NCBI GenBank assembly: GCA_041674465.1
Contig: JBAYVV010000004.1
Location: forward strand, 1-64,000
Reading direction: 5' to 3'
Length of the DNA: 64,000 bases
From: JACRAR01 sp041674465
GTDB taxonomy: Bacteria; Pseudomonadota; Gammaproteobacteria; Burkholderiales; Rhodocyclaceae
Shown: positions 36,882-45,814 of the stretch, piece by piece
Position numbering within the stretch: position 1 is the first letter of the stretch
Layout of the letters: each line of letters opens with the position of its first letter
Notes under the pieces: model-generated
The model's input: the letters and a program-made list of their open reading frames with translations, nothing else
Database searches by the model: none
Told to the model about the DNA's origin: nothing
Made by a program: the position numbers and the translations under genes

Positions 36882-37176
36882 TTCATCTCCTTGCTATCTA
36901 TCGGTGAAGCCAATCTGAAAGGGGCATTAATTCCCCTGCATATTCGAAAATATCGCCGGGCTCCGTGGCCGTCTGTGAGTTGCAGAATATCCCTCTTTCC
37001 TCCTCTACATTGACTTGATCTACATCAACAGCCGCAACACTTTTCCAATTTTTTTGGCAGGCAAAGGATAAGGACTGCACTTTCTATTTGCTAGACTTGC
37101 TTGTCGGTTGAAAAAATCTCTGCCCGATCTTTTTCGGCAGAGACAACAGTTAATTTGGCATCAATGGGAGGTTGCA
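36882..37176. promoter_or_regulatory. Divergent promoter region between bamB copy 1 and bamC
   Basis: 295 bases without a gene. It holds AGGGG-N8-CCCCT (36920-36937), the dyad ATATT-CGAA-AATAT (36940-36953) and a TTTTTTTGGCAGG stretch. I found no convincing sigma54 element on either strand and no operator shared with the other operons, so regulation is not resolved. Confidence 0.4.
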
Positions 37177-37725
37177 GTGAAGGCCGGCCTAAACACAAAG
37201 ACTGTCAAGGAAATCAAAGTCAATATCGACAAGTGCACGGGCTGCCGTGCCTGTGAGATGGCCTGCTCAGCCTATCACGCACAGCCGAGATACAGCAGCG
37301 TTAATCCGGCGAGATCCCGCATCCGAGTCGTTGCCAATGAACTGAACGACGAATATGTGCCGATCCGGGCAGGTGATTACACGCCTGCCGAATGCAATGG
37401 CCGGCACGTCTACACAATCAATGGCAAGGACTACAGCGAGTGCAGTTTCTGTGGCGCCTCCTGTCCCTCGCGGAACTATTTTGTTGAACCCGATTCCGGC
37501 TTGCCGCTGAAATGCGACATGTGTGAAAGCGTTCCGCCGCTGGCCGAACCGATGTGTGTCGCGGTCTGCGAATCGGGCGCCCTGACCTATGTGGAACGCA
37601 CGGAACCCCGCAAGGAGAAGGAACAGGAGAAGCGCGGACAAATGGAAGTCGGCTTGGAGTCCCTGGTCAATCAGTTCGGTATGAAAGCCGTAGTTGAAGG
37701 CCTGACCAGGATGTCCAAGCCATAG
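37177..37725 (+). CDS. bamC: BamC-like Fe-S electron-transfer subunit
   Basis: 182 aa from a GTG at 37177 preceded by GGGAGGTTGCA; the frame extends upstream without a ribosome site. Ferredoxin cysteines: CTGCRACEMACSAYH (about 20-32), CSFCGASCPS, CDMCESVPP and CVAVCESGAL, three clusters expected. The text closely follows Geobacter BamC as I recall it (VKEIKVNIDKCTGCRACEMACSAYH, YSSVNPARSRIRV). BamC forms the BamBC core with BamB and links the tungsten site to the larger electron-input module. Next gene begins 46 bases on. Confidence 0.85.
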   Translation: MKAGLNTKTVKEIKVNIDKCTGCRACEMACSAYHAQPRYSSVNPARSRIRVVANELNDEYVPIRAGDYTPAECNGRHVYTINGKDYSECSFCGASCPSRNYFVEPDSGLPLKCDMCESVPPLAEPMCVAVCESGALTYVERTEPRKEKEQEKRGQMEVGLESLVNQFGMKAVVEGLTRMSKP

Positions 37726-37771
37726 CGCTTGGCGCTTCACCACCTCAATAACGAAAGGGCCAGAGAAGATC

Positions 37772-38923
37772 TTGGAAACTGCCGCCCCCATTAAAGAAAT
37801 CGCCGACATCATCCTTGAAAAAGGTGGATCGTCCTTCCAATTCTGCTATCAGTGCGGCATTTGCGATGTAGTCTGTCCATGGAACAAGGTCGCAAGTTTC
37901 AGCATGCGCAAGATCGTCCGCCAGGCGACCTTCGGGTTGACTGAGATAGAACAGGAAGATATCTGGCGCTGCACGACCTGTGGTACCTGTCCGCAACGCT
38001 GCCCCAGAGGTGTCAACCAGATCGAGGCCGGCGTGTCCCTGCGCAGGATTGCCACTGAATACGGCGCCTTCCCTGCTTCCGTCACCCCCATCGTCACCGT
38101 CAGCGGCAGCCTCATGGCCGAAGGCAACCCCTTCGACCTGGAACGGGCCAAGCGTGCGGATTGGGCGAAAAACCTGTCGGTGAAAACCTTCACCGAAGGC
38201 ATGGAGGTTCTGTATTTTCCCGGATGCTATCTGAGCTACGACCCACGCATGAAAAAAGTCGCGGCGGCTACAGTCAATATCCTCAACAAGGCTGGCGTTG
38301 ACTTCGGAATACTCGGCACCAAGGAGAATTGCTGCGGGGAAAGTATCCGCAAGACCGGCAATGAGGACTTGTTCAAGCATCTGGCCAAGGAGAACATCAA
38401 GAATTTCATTGATCTCGGGGTCAAGAAAATCCTTGTGTCCTCCCCGCATTGTTACCACACCTTCAAGAACGAGTATCCCGAATTTAACGTCAAGTTCGAG
38501 ATTGTCCACATCACCGAATTCCTGTCCGACTTGATAAGTACGGGAAGACTTACGCCGGTGCGGCCGTTTGAAAAGAAGATCACCTATCACGACCCCTGCT
38601 ACCTGGGACGTCACAATGGCGTATTTGATCAACCACGGAATGTTCTGAAGTCCTTGCCAGGCGCCCAATTCACCGAAATGGAAAGTTTCCGGGAGAACAG
38701 TTTCTGCTGTGGCGGTGGCGGCGGCCGCATCTGGATGGAAACACCAAAGGGAGAGCGGTTTTCCGATTACCGGCTGAAACAAGCGGTTGATGTCGGTGCG
38801 GAAGTGCTGGTGACAGCCTGCCCTTACTGCATCACTAATTTTACGGACAGCAGCCTGGGCCTGGAGGATGGCCAGTCAATTGAGATCAAGGACATCACGG
38901 AAATCGTCCAGGAAGTGATCTAG
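37772..38923 (+). CDS. bamD: BamD-like HdrC/HdrB fusion
   Basis: 383 aa from a TTG at 37772 (AGAGAAGA upstream). N-terminal HdrC-type part with two [4Fe-4S] motifs CYQCGICDVVCPWN and CTTCGTCPQRCPRG, then two HdrB-type CCG domains: FPGCYLSYD...ENCCGES...SPHCYH and HDPCYLGRH...NSFCCGGGGG...CPYCIT. In heterodisulfide reductases the CCG domains bind noncubane [4Fe-4S] clusters, where bifurcation products are formed. Here it should be part of the complex that drives electrons onto BamBC. Confidence 0.85.
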   Translation: METAAPIKEIADIILEKGGSSFQFCYQCGICDVVCPWNKVASFSMRKIVRQATFGLTEIEQEDIWRCTTCGTCPQRCPRGVNQIEAGVSLRRIATEYGAFPASVTPIVTVSGSLMAEGNPFDLERAKRADWAKNLSVKTFTEGMEVLYFPGCYLSYDPRMKKVAAATVNILNKAGVDFGILGTKENCCGESIRKTGNEDLFKHLAKENIKNFIDLGVKKILVSSPHCYHTFKNEYPEFNVKFEIVHITEFLSDLISTGRLTPVRPFEKKITYHDPCYLGRHNGVFDQPRNVLKSLPGAQFTEMESFRENSFCCGGGGGRIWMETPKGERFSDYRLKQAVDVGAEVLVTACPYCITNFTDSSLGLEDGQSIEIKDITEIVQEVI

Positions 38924-38980
38924 CAAACTATAACCAGCAGGCACTGGAAAACCGATTTAATTTGACATGGTAGAAATAAA

Positions 38981-41900
38981 TTGAACAACGTGCCAGTAAT
39001 CGGACTGACTTCTGCCAGTCCCCAGCAAGCGAATCTCGGCGATGTGCTGGTTGTCGGCGGGGGAATCAGCGGGATCCAGGCCTCCCTCGATCTGGCCGGT
39101 GCCGGTTTCAGAGTTTATCTGGTCGACAAGTCGCCCGCCATCGGCGGCAAGATGTCACAGCTCGACAAGACATTCCCGACCAATGACTGCTCGATGTGCA
39201 ATCTGTCTCCCAAGTTCATTGAATGCAGTCGGCATCCCAATATCGACATCCTGAGCAATACCGAAGTTGTTCGCGTCGAGGGGGAAGCGGGAAATTTCAG
39301 GGTGACTTTGAACAAGAAACCCAGGTACATCATTGAAGACAAATGTACAGGCTGCACCAGTTGCGTCGAGTTCTGTCCGGTAGAGATCGCTGATCCGTAT
39401 AACCAGAATCTGTCACTGACCAAAGCCGTCCACATCCATTTTTCACAGGCCGTCCCGCTGATCACGTACATAGACCACGATACCTGCCTTTATCATCAAG
39501 ACGAAAAATGCAACATCTGTGTCGGCGTCTGCAAGCATAACGCCATTGATCTTCATCAAAAGCCGGAAAAGATTGAAATTGGTGTTGGCGCGGTCGTCCT
39601 GTCGCCGGGCTTCGAGACTTTCGACCCCGCGGTACGAGGCGATTTTGGCTATGGCAAGATGCAAAATGTTGTCACCAGCCTGGACTTCGAACGCATCATC
39701 TCTTCCACGGGTCCGACCGACGGCGAAATCAGACGCCCTTCCGACGGCAAGCATCCGCACAGGATCGCCTGGATTCAATGTGTCGGATCCCGTCAGGTCA
39801 TCCCCGGTGGCAATACCTATTGTTCGGCCGTCTGCTGCGCATATACCCAGAAGCAGGTGATTCTGGCAAAGGACCATGACACGGAAATTGATGCAACCGT
39901 GTTCCACAATGATATTCGGGCGTTCGGCAAGGACTTTGAGCGCTACTATCAAAGAGCGGAAAACCTGCCCGGGGTCCGGTTTATCAGAAGCTATGTCGCG
40001 ATCGGCAAGGAAATGCCGGAAAGCAAGAATGTCACGATCAGATATTCCACTTTTGGCGATGGTGTGAAGGAAGAGGAATTTGATCTGGTGGTGTTGTCGG
40101 TAGGCTTGAGCCCCCCAAAGGATGCCGCGGACCTGGCGAACAAGTTTGGCATCGAACTCAGCCCTCGCGGTTTTTGCAAGACCAATCCGCTCAACCCGAT
40201 TGAGACTACACGGGAAGGAATCTTTGTCAGCGGCGCATTTCAGGGGCCAGTCGATATCCCTGAATCGGTTGTATCGTCGAGCGGAGCCGCTGCCTTGTGC
40301 GGCCAGTTGCTTGCCAACCAGCGCGGGAAACTGGGCAGGGAGCGGGAATACCCCGAAGAACGCGACGTATCCAAGGAAGAACCCAAGGTAGGCGTGTTTG
40401 TCTGCCATTGCGGGGCAAATATCGGCCGGGTAGTCAATGTGCCTGAGGTCGTTGAATATGCCTCCACGCTGGCGAATGTTGTCCATGCCCAGGAGAGCCT
40501 GTTTGCATGTTCCACGGACAATGCACAGCAAATCTCCGAAACCATACGCGAGAAAGGACTCAACCGCGTGGTGATCGCAGCCTGTTCCCCGCGCACACTC
40601 GAACCCCTGTTCCGCGATACGGTGCGTGAGGGGGGATTGAATCAGTACTTCTTCGACATGGCCAACATCCGGGAGCAGTGCTCCTGGGTACATTCCCGCG
40701 AAAAGGAAGATGCCACCGAAAAGGCCAAGGACATCGTAAGGATGTCTGTCGCCCGCACAACCCTGCTTAATCCGTTGCAAGAAATCAAGCTTCCGGTCAA
40801 CAAGGCGATCCTGGTCATCGGTGGCGGTCTGGCCGGGATGACTAGCGCCTTGAATATGGCCGAGCAGGGCTTCGAGGTTCATCTCCTGGAAAAGAACGCC
40901 CAGCTGGGAGGTATGGCAAGACGGATTCATTACACGCTTGAGGGCCTGGATGTCCAAGCCTATCTGAGTGAGCTCACGCGCAAAATATACCGGCACCCCG
41001 CCATTCACATTTCGACGAACGCGACCATTCTGGAGGTTTCCGGTTATGTTGGAAATTTCGCGACCCGCGTGAAAGCTGGCGGAAGGGTCAAGGAGATCCT
41101 CCACGGCGCTGCCATCGTTGCCACCGGCGCGGAGGAATACCAACCCTCCGAATACCTTCGGGGCAAGGATGAGCGGGTATTGACCTTGCTGGAACTGGAA
41201 GGCCAGATCGCCAGCAAGAATGAAGCCGTGATGCGCGCCCAGAACCTGGTGATGATCCAGTGTGTCGGATGCAGAACGGCAGAGAGAAATTACTGCAGTC
41301 GGGTTTGTTGCAGCCAGGCGATCAAGAATGCCCTGAAACTGAAGCAGATCAAGCCCGAGATGGAGATCTTCATTGTCTTCCGGGATATGAGAACTTACGG
41401 CTTCAGGGAGGATTATTACCGGGAGGCGGCGGCCAAGGGCGTCAAGTTCATACGTTATGAGGCAGACGACAAGCCCTTGGTCGAAGCGGTCCAGGAAGGC
41501 GGCCAGAGTCTTCTGCGGGTAACCGTCACCGATCCGGTACTGGGACACAAGCTGGCCCTGGATACCGATCTGCTCGCACTTGCGGCAGCCGTCGTTCCTT
41601 CATCCACGCATCCGGAAATATCCAAACTGTTCAAGCTGCCCTTGAATGCCGACGGTTTCTTCCAGGAAGCGCACGTCAAACTGAAGCCGGTGGATTTCGG
41701 TGCGGATGGCATATTCCTTTGCGGCACGGCGCACTATCCAAAGCACATGCTGGAAACCATCAGTCAATCCTACGGCGCTGCCGGGCGGGCGCTCAACGTG
41801 CTGACCAAGGACTCGGTCACCGCCACCGGCGCCATTTGTGGTGTCCAAGAGAATTCATGCATTGCCTGCGGCGCCTGTATCTCTGCCTGTGCCTACGACG

Positions 41901-42058
41901 CCATCGACTTTCATTTCACATCGATGGGCAAGAAGGCCACGGTCAATCCCATCCTGTGCAAGGGAGACGGCCTCTGCAATGCCAAGTGTCCGACCAACGC
42001 GATTTATCTGAATCACTATACCGATGAGGAAATGTACCGCCAGATCGATGCGGCTTGA
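38981..42058 (+). CDS. bamE: BamE-like HdrA flavoprotein, two FAD modules
   Basis: 1025 aa from a TTG at 38981; the ribosome site is poor and GTG at 38990 is an alternative. An HdrA N-terminal FAD domain (VVGGGISGIQASLDL, about 24-38; FPTNDCSMCNLSPKF, C70/C73) is followed by two ferredoxin motifs (about 115-185), an HdrA-type Cys block (VFVCHCGANIG, about 470), a second Rossmann FAD domain (LVIGGGLAGMTSALNM, about 610) and a C-terminal two-cluster ferredoxin (about 958-1000). This is the bifurcating-flavin subunit type. All key positions are Cys; there is no in-frame TGA for selenocysteine. Confidence 0.85.
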   Translation: MNNVPVIGLTSASPQQANLGDVLVVGGGISGIQASLDLAGAGFRVYLVDKSPAIGGKMSQLDKTFPTNDCSMCNLSPKFIECSRHPNIDILSNTEVVRVEGEAGNFRVTLNKKPRYIIEDKCTGCTSCVEFCPVEIADPYNQNLSLTKAVHIHFSQAVPLITYIDHDTCLYHQDEKCNICVGVCKHNAIDLHQKPEKIEIGVGAVVLSPGFETFDPAVRGDFGYGKMQNVVTSLDFERIISSTGPTDGEIRRPSDGKHPHRIAWIQCVGSRQVIPGGNTYCSAVCCAYTQKQVILAKDHDTEIDATVFHNDIRAFGKDFERYYQRAENLPGVRFIRSYVAIGKEMPESKNVTIRYSTFGDGVKEEEFDLVVLSVGLSPPKDAADLANKFGIELSPRGFCKTNPLNPIETTREGIFVSGAFQGPVDIPESVVSSSGAAALCGQLLANQRGKLGREREYPEERDVSKEEPKVGVFVCHCGANIGRVVNVPEVVEYASTLANVVHAQESLFACSTDNAQQISETIREKGLNRVVIAACSPRTLEPLFRDTVREGGLNQYFFDMANIREQCSWVHSREKEDATEKAKDIVRMSVARTTLLNPLQEIKLPVNKAILVIGGGLAGMTSALNMAEQGFEVHLLEKNAQLGGMARRIHYTLEGLDVQAYLSELTRKIYRHPAIHISTNATILEVSGYVGNFATRVKAGGRVKEILHGAAIVATGAEEYQPSEYLRGKDERVLTLLELEGQIASKNEAVMRAQNLVMIQCVGCRTAERNYCSRVCCSQAIKNALKLKQIKPEMEIFIVFRDMRTYGFREDYYREAAAKGVKFIRYEADDKPLVEAVQEGGQSLLRVTVTDPVLGHKLALDTDLLALAAAVVPSSTHPEISKLFKLPLNADGFFQEAHVKLKPVDFGADGIFLCGTAHYPKHMLETISQSYGAAGRALNVLTKDSVTATGAICGVQENSCIACGACISACAYDAIDFHFTSMGKKATVNPILCKGDGLCNAKCPTNAIYLNHYTDEEMYRQIDAA

Positions 42059-42153
42059 TGAGCCCTTTGCCGGATGAAACAGTGCGGGACCAACCCTTTA
42101 TGCAATCGGCTGAATAACGCAACGGCGATGAGTGCCATGGGAGAAACTTGAGA

Positions 42154-42921
42154 ATGGGTGCAGTGTATGAATTCAAGCCGAAAATCCTCGGATTTTTGTG
42201 CAACTGGTGCTGTTATGCCGGGGCCGATCTCTGTGGCGTTTCACGCCACCAATACCCGGCCAATTTGAGAGTGATCCGGGTGATGTGCTCCGGCAGAGTC
42301 GACCTGGAGTTTGTGCTGCGGGCCTTTGCCAACGGTAAGGACGGCGTATTCGTCGGCGGTTGCTGGCTGGGTGAATGTCATTACAACACCGAAGGAAATT
42401 ACGATGCGCTGAGCATGATGCATCTGGTGAAGAAATTACTCGAATGCGTCGGGCTGAATCCTGACCGCTTGCGACTTGAATCGGTTTCCGCATCCGAAGG
42501 GTTCCGCTATGGCGAAGTCGTAACCGATTTCACCAACAAGCTCAAGGAAATGGGACCGCTAGGCACGGGCGAAGGTATTGAGCAGAAAGCGCTGAAACTC
42601 AAACTGGAAGCAATCAGGAAATTGATCCCGTACATCAAGCTGGTGGAGCGGGAGAAATTGAGAGTTCGTTTCAATGACAAGAGCGGGTACGAAGCGTTCT
42701 TCGCCAGCGACGAGTTGAATGGATTGTTTAATGACATGATCGGGGACAAGCTGGCGATCAGCCAGATCATGGGTCTGCTCCAGGAGCAAGCCCTTTCCAG
42801 CGGGGAAATCGCGGACAGCCTGGGCATGAACTCGACTGAAGTATCCAAGCACCTCAACAATTCAGCCAGGAAACGACTGGTCAGATTCGACGAGAACCAG
42901 AAACGCTACGCTCTCGCCTGA
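42154..42921 (+). CDS. bamF: BamF-like MvhD protein with C-terminal winged-helix-like domain
   Basis: 255 aa from the ATG at 42154 (GGGAGA ten bases ahead; a TTG two codons earlier is too close). N-terminal MvhD domain: FLCNWCCYAGADLCGVSR, VMCSGRV, FVGGCWLGECHYNTEGN, a [2Fe-2S] or [4Fe-4S] electron carrier between hydrogenase or NADH modules and HdrA. From about residue 190 a helical region ends in ALSSGEIADSLGMNSTEVSKHL, which reads like an ArsR/MarR-type helix-turn-helix. Cys is used where some Bam clusters use selenocysteine. Confidence 0.8.
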   Translation: MGAVYEFKPKILGFLCNWCCYAGADLCGVSRHQYPANLRVIRVMCSGRVDLEFVLRAFANGKDGVFVGGCWLGECHYNTEGNYDALSMMHLVKKLLECVGLNPDRLRLESVSASEGFRYGEVVTDFTNKLKEMGPLGTGEGIEQKALKLKLEAIRKLIPYIKLVEREKLRVRFNDKSGYEAFFASDELNGLFNDMIGDKLAISQIMGLLQEQALSSGEIADSLGMNSTEVSKHLNNSARKRLVRFDENQKRYALA

Positions 42922-42956
42922 TGGACAATAATTAGCGTCGGAGAGAGAAAAGCAAG

Positions 42957-43556
42957 ATGAGTGAAATCTCCTTACAGATTGATGGCCGGAATGTCGTTGC
43001 AGGAAAAGGCATGACTGTTCTGGGTGCCGCCCAGAGTGCAGGCATCTTCATTCCCACGCTATGCAACCATGAAAAGCTGAAGCCCTTTGGCGGCTGCCGG
43101 CTGTGCATGGTGGAAGCAGAGGCCGGCGGCAGGACGAGCCTGGTTTCCGCCTGCAAATACCCGGTCCAGCAAGATCTGGTCGTCAGGACCCGGTCCGGAC
43201 AAATTGACAATATTCGCAAGGTGCTGACGGAGCAGTTGCTGGCTTTTGCTCCCGACTCGGAAGTATTGATGGAACTGGCACAGGAATACAAGGCCGACAA
43301 GAACCGCTTTGCAAAAGAGCCTTCGTTCTGCATTCTCTGCGGCCTGTGCGTCAGATATTGCGCCGAGGTCAAGCAAAGACATGGGGTTGGCTTCATCGAC
43401 CGGGGGGCAAGCCGGGAGATCGGCTTTATCCCGGAGATCGCCGCGAGTGAATGCTGGGACTGCAAGGAATGTTTCCCGCTTTGTCCCACTTCGGCATTGC
43501 AAGCGGCCTTCGTTTTAGTGAAATCACTGACACCATCCTCACCATCCCCATCATGA
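42957..43556 (+). CDS. bamG: BamG-like NuoG-N-terminal Fe-S protein
   Basis: 199 aa, ATG behind GGAGAGAGAAAAGCAAG. N-terminal [2Fe-2S] ferredoxin domain: IPTLCNHEKLKPFGGCRLCMVE and SACKYPV; then 4Fe-4S motifs CILCGLCVRYCAEV and CWDCKECFPLCPT, as in the N-terminal part of complex I NuoG or the small subunit of HydABC-type enzymes. The stop overlaps the next start (ATGA). It should carry electrons from the NADH-binding NuoEF fusion to the Hdr-like part. Confidence 0.85.
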   Translation: MSEISLQIDGRNVVAGKGMTVLGAAQSAGIFIPTLCNHEKLKPFGGCRLCMVEAEAGGRTSLVSACKYPVQQDLVVRTRSGQIDNIRKVLTEQLLAFAPDSEVLMELAQEYKADKNRFAKEPSFCILCGLCVRYCAEVKQRHGVGFIDRGASREIGFIPEIAASECWDCKECFPLCPTSALQAAFVLVKSLTPSSPSPS

Positions 43557-45304
43557 GCGAAGCCATACTGCACCGCATAGACCGTCCCAAGGGACGCCGG
43601 GTGAACCCTGCTGAGCGCAAGGAGCTGGCAGATATGTTGGCGGCTCTGCTGGCATACGGTAGCACAGGCGAAATGCGCCGCGAGCGCCTGATCGAATACC
43701 TGCATGTCATTCAGGATGCGCGCGGGCATTTGCCGATCGCTTTGCTGGCCGCCCTTGCCGAGGCGCTGAAAATTTCCCAGGCGGAAGTTTATGAAGTTGC
43801 CAGCTTCTATCACCATTTCGATGTCGTCGAGGAATGCCCAGCGTCTGTCACAGTGCGTATTTGCACCACTGGCGCATGCGCCCTGGCAGGCGGAGCAACG
43901 CTTGCCGCGAAATTGCAAAACTTGCTTGGCGCGGATGTGCGCGTGGTCGAAGCCCCCTGCATTGGACGCTGCGAAAAGGCACCCGCAGCGCTGATCGGCG
44001 GCGAGGCGCTCGGCTTGGCCACACCCGAACGTGTTAGCCAGGCGCTGGCCGACACACTCTCCCCACCTGAATCGAAAGCTACGCCAATTCTGCTCGATGC
44101 TTATGCTGCGCAGGGGGGCTACCAGCTGCTGCGCGAGTGCGGTGAGGGAAAACATGACAGCGACACCATCATCGCCACCCTCGAGCAGTCCGGCTTGCGC
44201 GGCCTGGGTGGTGCCGGCTTCCCGACCGGCCGCAAGTGGCGCATCGTGCGCAGTCAGACTGCACCTCGCCTGATGGCGGTGAATATCGACGAGGGCGAAC
44301 CCGGCACTTTCAAGGATCGCCACTACCTCGAACGCGAACCGCACCGCTTCCTGGAAGGCATGCTGATCGCCGCCTGGGCCGTCGGCATAGAAGCCGTCTA
44401 CATCTATCTGCGTGACGAATACGCCGAGTGCCGGCGCATTCTCACTGCGGCGCTGGCTGAGCTGGCGGGGCAACACATCCTGTCGCATGCCCTGCCCCGG
44501 ATCGAATTGCGCCGAGGCGCCGGGGCCTATGTTTGCGGCGAGGAATCGGCGATGATCGAGTCGATCGAAGGCAAGCGCGGCATGCCGCGCCTGCGCCCGC
44601 CCTATGTGGCCGAAGTCGGCTTGTTCGACCGCCCCACCCTGGTACAGAATTGCGAAACGCTTTTCTGGGTTCCCGCGCTTCTGAAAGACGGCGGTGCGTC
44701 CTTCATCAACCAGGGTCGTCACGGCCGCAAGGGCTTGCGCTCCTTCTCGGTGTCGGGACGCGTGCGCCAACCGGGCGTCAAGCTGGCGCCTGCAGGCATT
44801 ACCCTGCGCGAACTGATCGACGAGTATTGCGGTGGCATGGCCGAAGGGCATGAACTCTATGCCTATCTCCCCGGCGGCGCCTCTGGCGGCATTCTGCCGG
44901 CGAGTCTCGCCGATGTGCCGCTCGACTTCGATACCCTGCAACCCTATGGCTGCTTTATCGGCTCGGCCGCGGTGATCGTCTTGTCGCAGCAGGATTCTGC
45001 GCGTGACACGGCGCAGCGAATGATGACATTTTTTGCCGAGGAATCCTGCGGCCAATGCACGCCCTGCCGCGTCGGTACGCACCAGGCTGCGCGCCTGATG
45101 GCCGCAAGGCACTGGGATGAGCCCTTGCTGCGTGACCTGGCGCAGGCAATGACCGGCGCTTCGATCTGCGGCCTTGGCCAGGCGGCGCCGAATGTCCTGC
45201 TCTGCGTACTCAAGTACTTTCCCGATGAGGTGGGCGCATCGGACCCGGGCACGGATGTGGCGGGTCGCTCAGTGAGCGCATCCGGTGCGACCGCTACCGC
45301 CTGA
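43553..45304 (+). CDS. bamH: NuoE-NuoF fusion (BamI plus BamH), NADH-binding subunit
   Basis: 583 aa from the ATG at 43553 overlapping the BamG stop. Residues 1-165 are NuoE-like: thioredoxin-fold [2Fe-2S] cysteines in CTTGACA and APCIGRCEKAP. The rest is NuoF: NADH/FMN site GLRGLGGAGFPTGRKW, EGEPGTFKDRH, GAYVCGEESAMIESIEG and C-terminal [4Fe-4S] ESCGQCTPCRVG...ASICGLG. In Geobacter these functions are given as separate genes bamI and bamH. The pyridine nucleotide would be donor or acceptor for the bifurcating complex. Confidence 0.85.
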   Translation: MSEAILHRIDRPKGRRVNPAERKELADMLAALLAYGSTGEMRRERLIEYLHVIQDARGHLPIALLAALAEALKISQAEVYEVASFYHHFDVVEECPASVTVRICTTGACALAGGATLAAKLQNLLGADVRVVEAPCIGRCEKAPAALIGGEALGLATPERVSQALADTLSPPESKATPILLDAYAAQGGYQLLRECGEGKHDSDTIIATLEQSGLRGLGGAGFPTGRKWRIVRSQTAPRLMAVNIDEGEPGTFKDRHYLEREPHRFLEGMLIAAWAVGIEAVYIYLRDEYAECRRILTAALAELAGQHILSHALPRIELRRGAGAYVCGEESAMIESIEGKRGMPRLRPPYVAEVGLFDRPTLVQNCETLFWVPALLKDGGASFINQGRHGRKGLRSFSVSGRVRQPGVKLAPAGITLRELIDEYCGGMAEGHELYAYLPGGASGGILPASLADVPLDFDTLQPYGCFIGSAAVIVLSQQDSARDTAQRMMTFFAEESCGQCTPCRVGTHQAARLMAARHWDEPLLRDLAQAMTGASICGLGQAAPNVLLCVLKYFPDEVGASDPGTDVAGRSVSASGATATA

Positions 45305-45327
45305 ATGACTTAATCAAGGAGATGTAC

Positions 45328-45780
45328 ATGAGCAAGATCGCAATCAAAATCAGGATGATGAAGGTTGAAGACTTCACTGCGGTGGTGCGGATTGATGAGA
45401 AAGTCACCAAGGCATCCCGAGCCGACTACTATCACATGAAATTTGAAACTGCAGTGCAATCCACGGATCATCTGCCAACCTCATTGGTTGCCGAGGATCA
45501 GGATGGGAAGTTGGTGGGATTCGTTATCGGCGATCTCTATGTTGGCGAATATGGCATCACCCAGAAATTTGCGACCCTGGAAACCATAGGCATTGATCCC
45601 GATTATCAACAGCAAGGTATTGCGAAACAGTTAATTACCGAGTTCATGACTCATTTGAAAGATCTCGGGGTGAAAAAAGTCAGCACGCTGGTTGACGAAG
45701 ACAATGCCAAGATGACGCATTTCTTCAAGACAAACAGCTTTACCCCCTCGAAAACCATCAATATGGAACGAAGCTTTTGA
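45328..45780 (+). CDS. GNAT-family N-acetyltransferase
   Basis: 150 aa from the ATG at 45328 with AAGGAG six bases ahead (an ATG two codons earlier lies inside that site). GNAT marks: MMKVEDFTAVVRIDE, GFVIGDLYVGEY, then the acetyl-CoA loop TIGIDPDYQQQGIAKQLITEF (Q-x-x-G-x-A) and VSTLVDEDNAKMTHFFKTNSF. It follows the NuoEF fusion by 24 bases and converges on the second BamB gene. It may acetylate a small amine or a protein of the reductase; not a known bam gene to me. Confidence 0.85.
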   Translation: MSKIAIKIRMMKVEDFTAVVRIDEKVTKASRADYYHMKFETAVQSTDHLPTSLVAEDQDGKLVGFVIGDLYVGEYGITQKFATLETIGIDPDYQQQGIAKQLITEFMTHLKDLGVKKVSTLVDEDNAKMTHFFKTNSFTPSKTINMERSF

Positions 45781-45814
45781 TTGCCCGTTCCATCTGCAAC
45801 TTGTCGGCGGGTGA

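Noticed and set aside
37055..37100. Sigma54 promoter before bamC
   Set aside because: TGGCAG and TTGC strings occur but GG-GC spacing is wrong in every combination.
39443..41548. A 701-residue open frame on the minus strand
   Set aside because: It lies fully antisense to the HdrA-like gene, whose domains are clear; the long frame is a by-product of high GC and codon bias.
38981..42921. Selenocysteine in the BamE or BamF equivalents
   Set aside because: All relevant positions are Cys codons and there is no in-frame TGA, unlike some Bam clusters.
42932..45112. A 726-residue open frame on the minus strand
   Set aside because: Antisense to the BamG-like and NuoEF genes, with no recognisable domain and no ribosome site.
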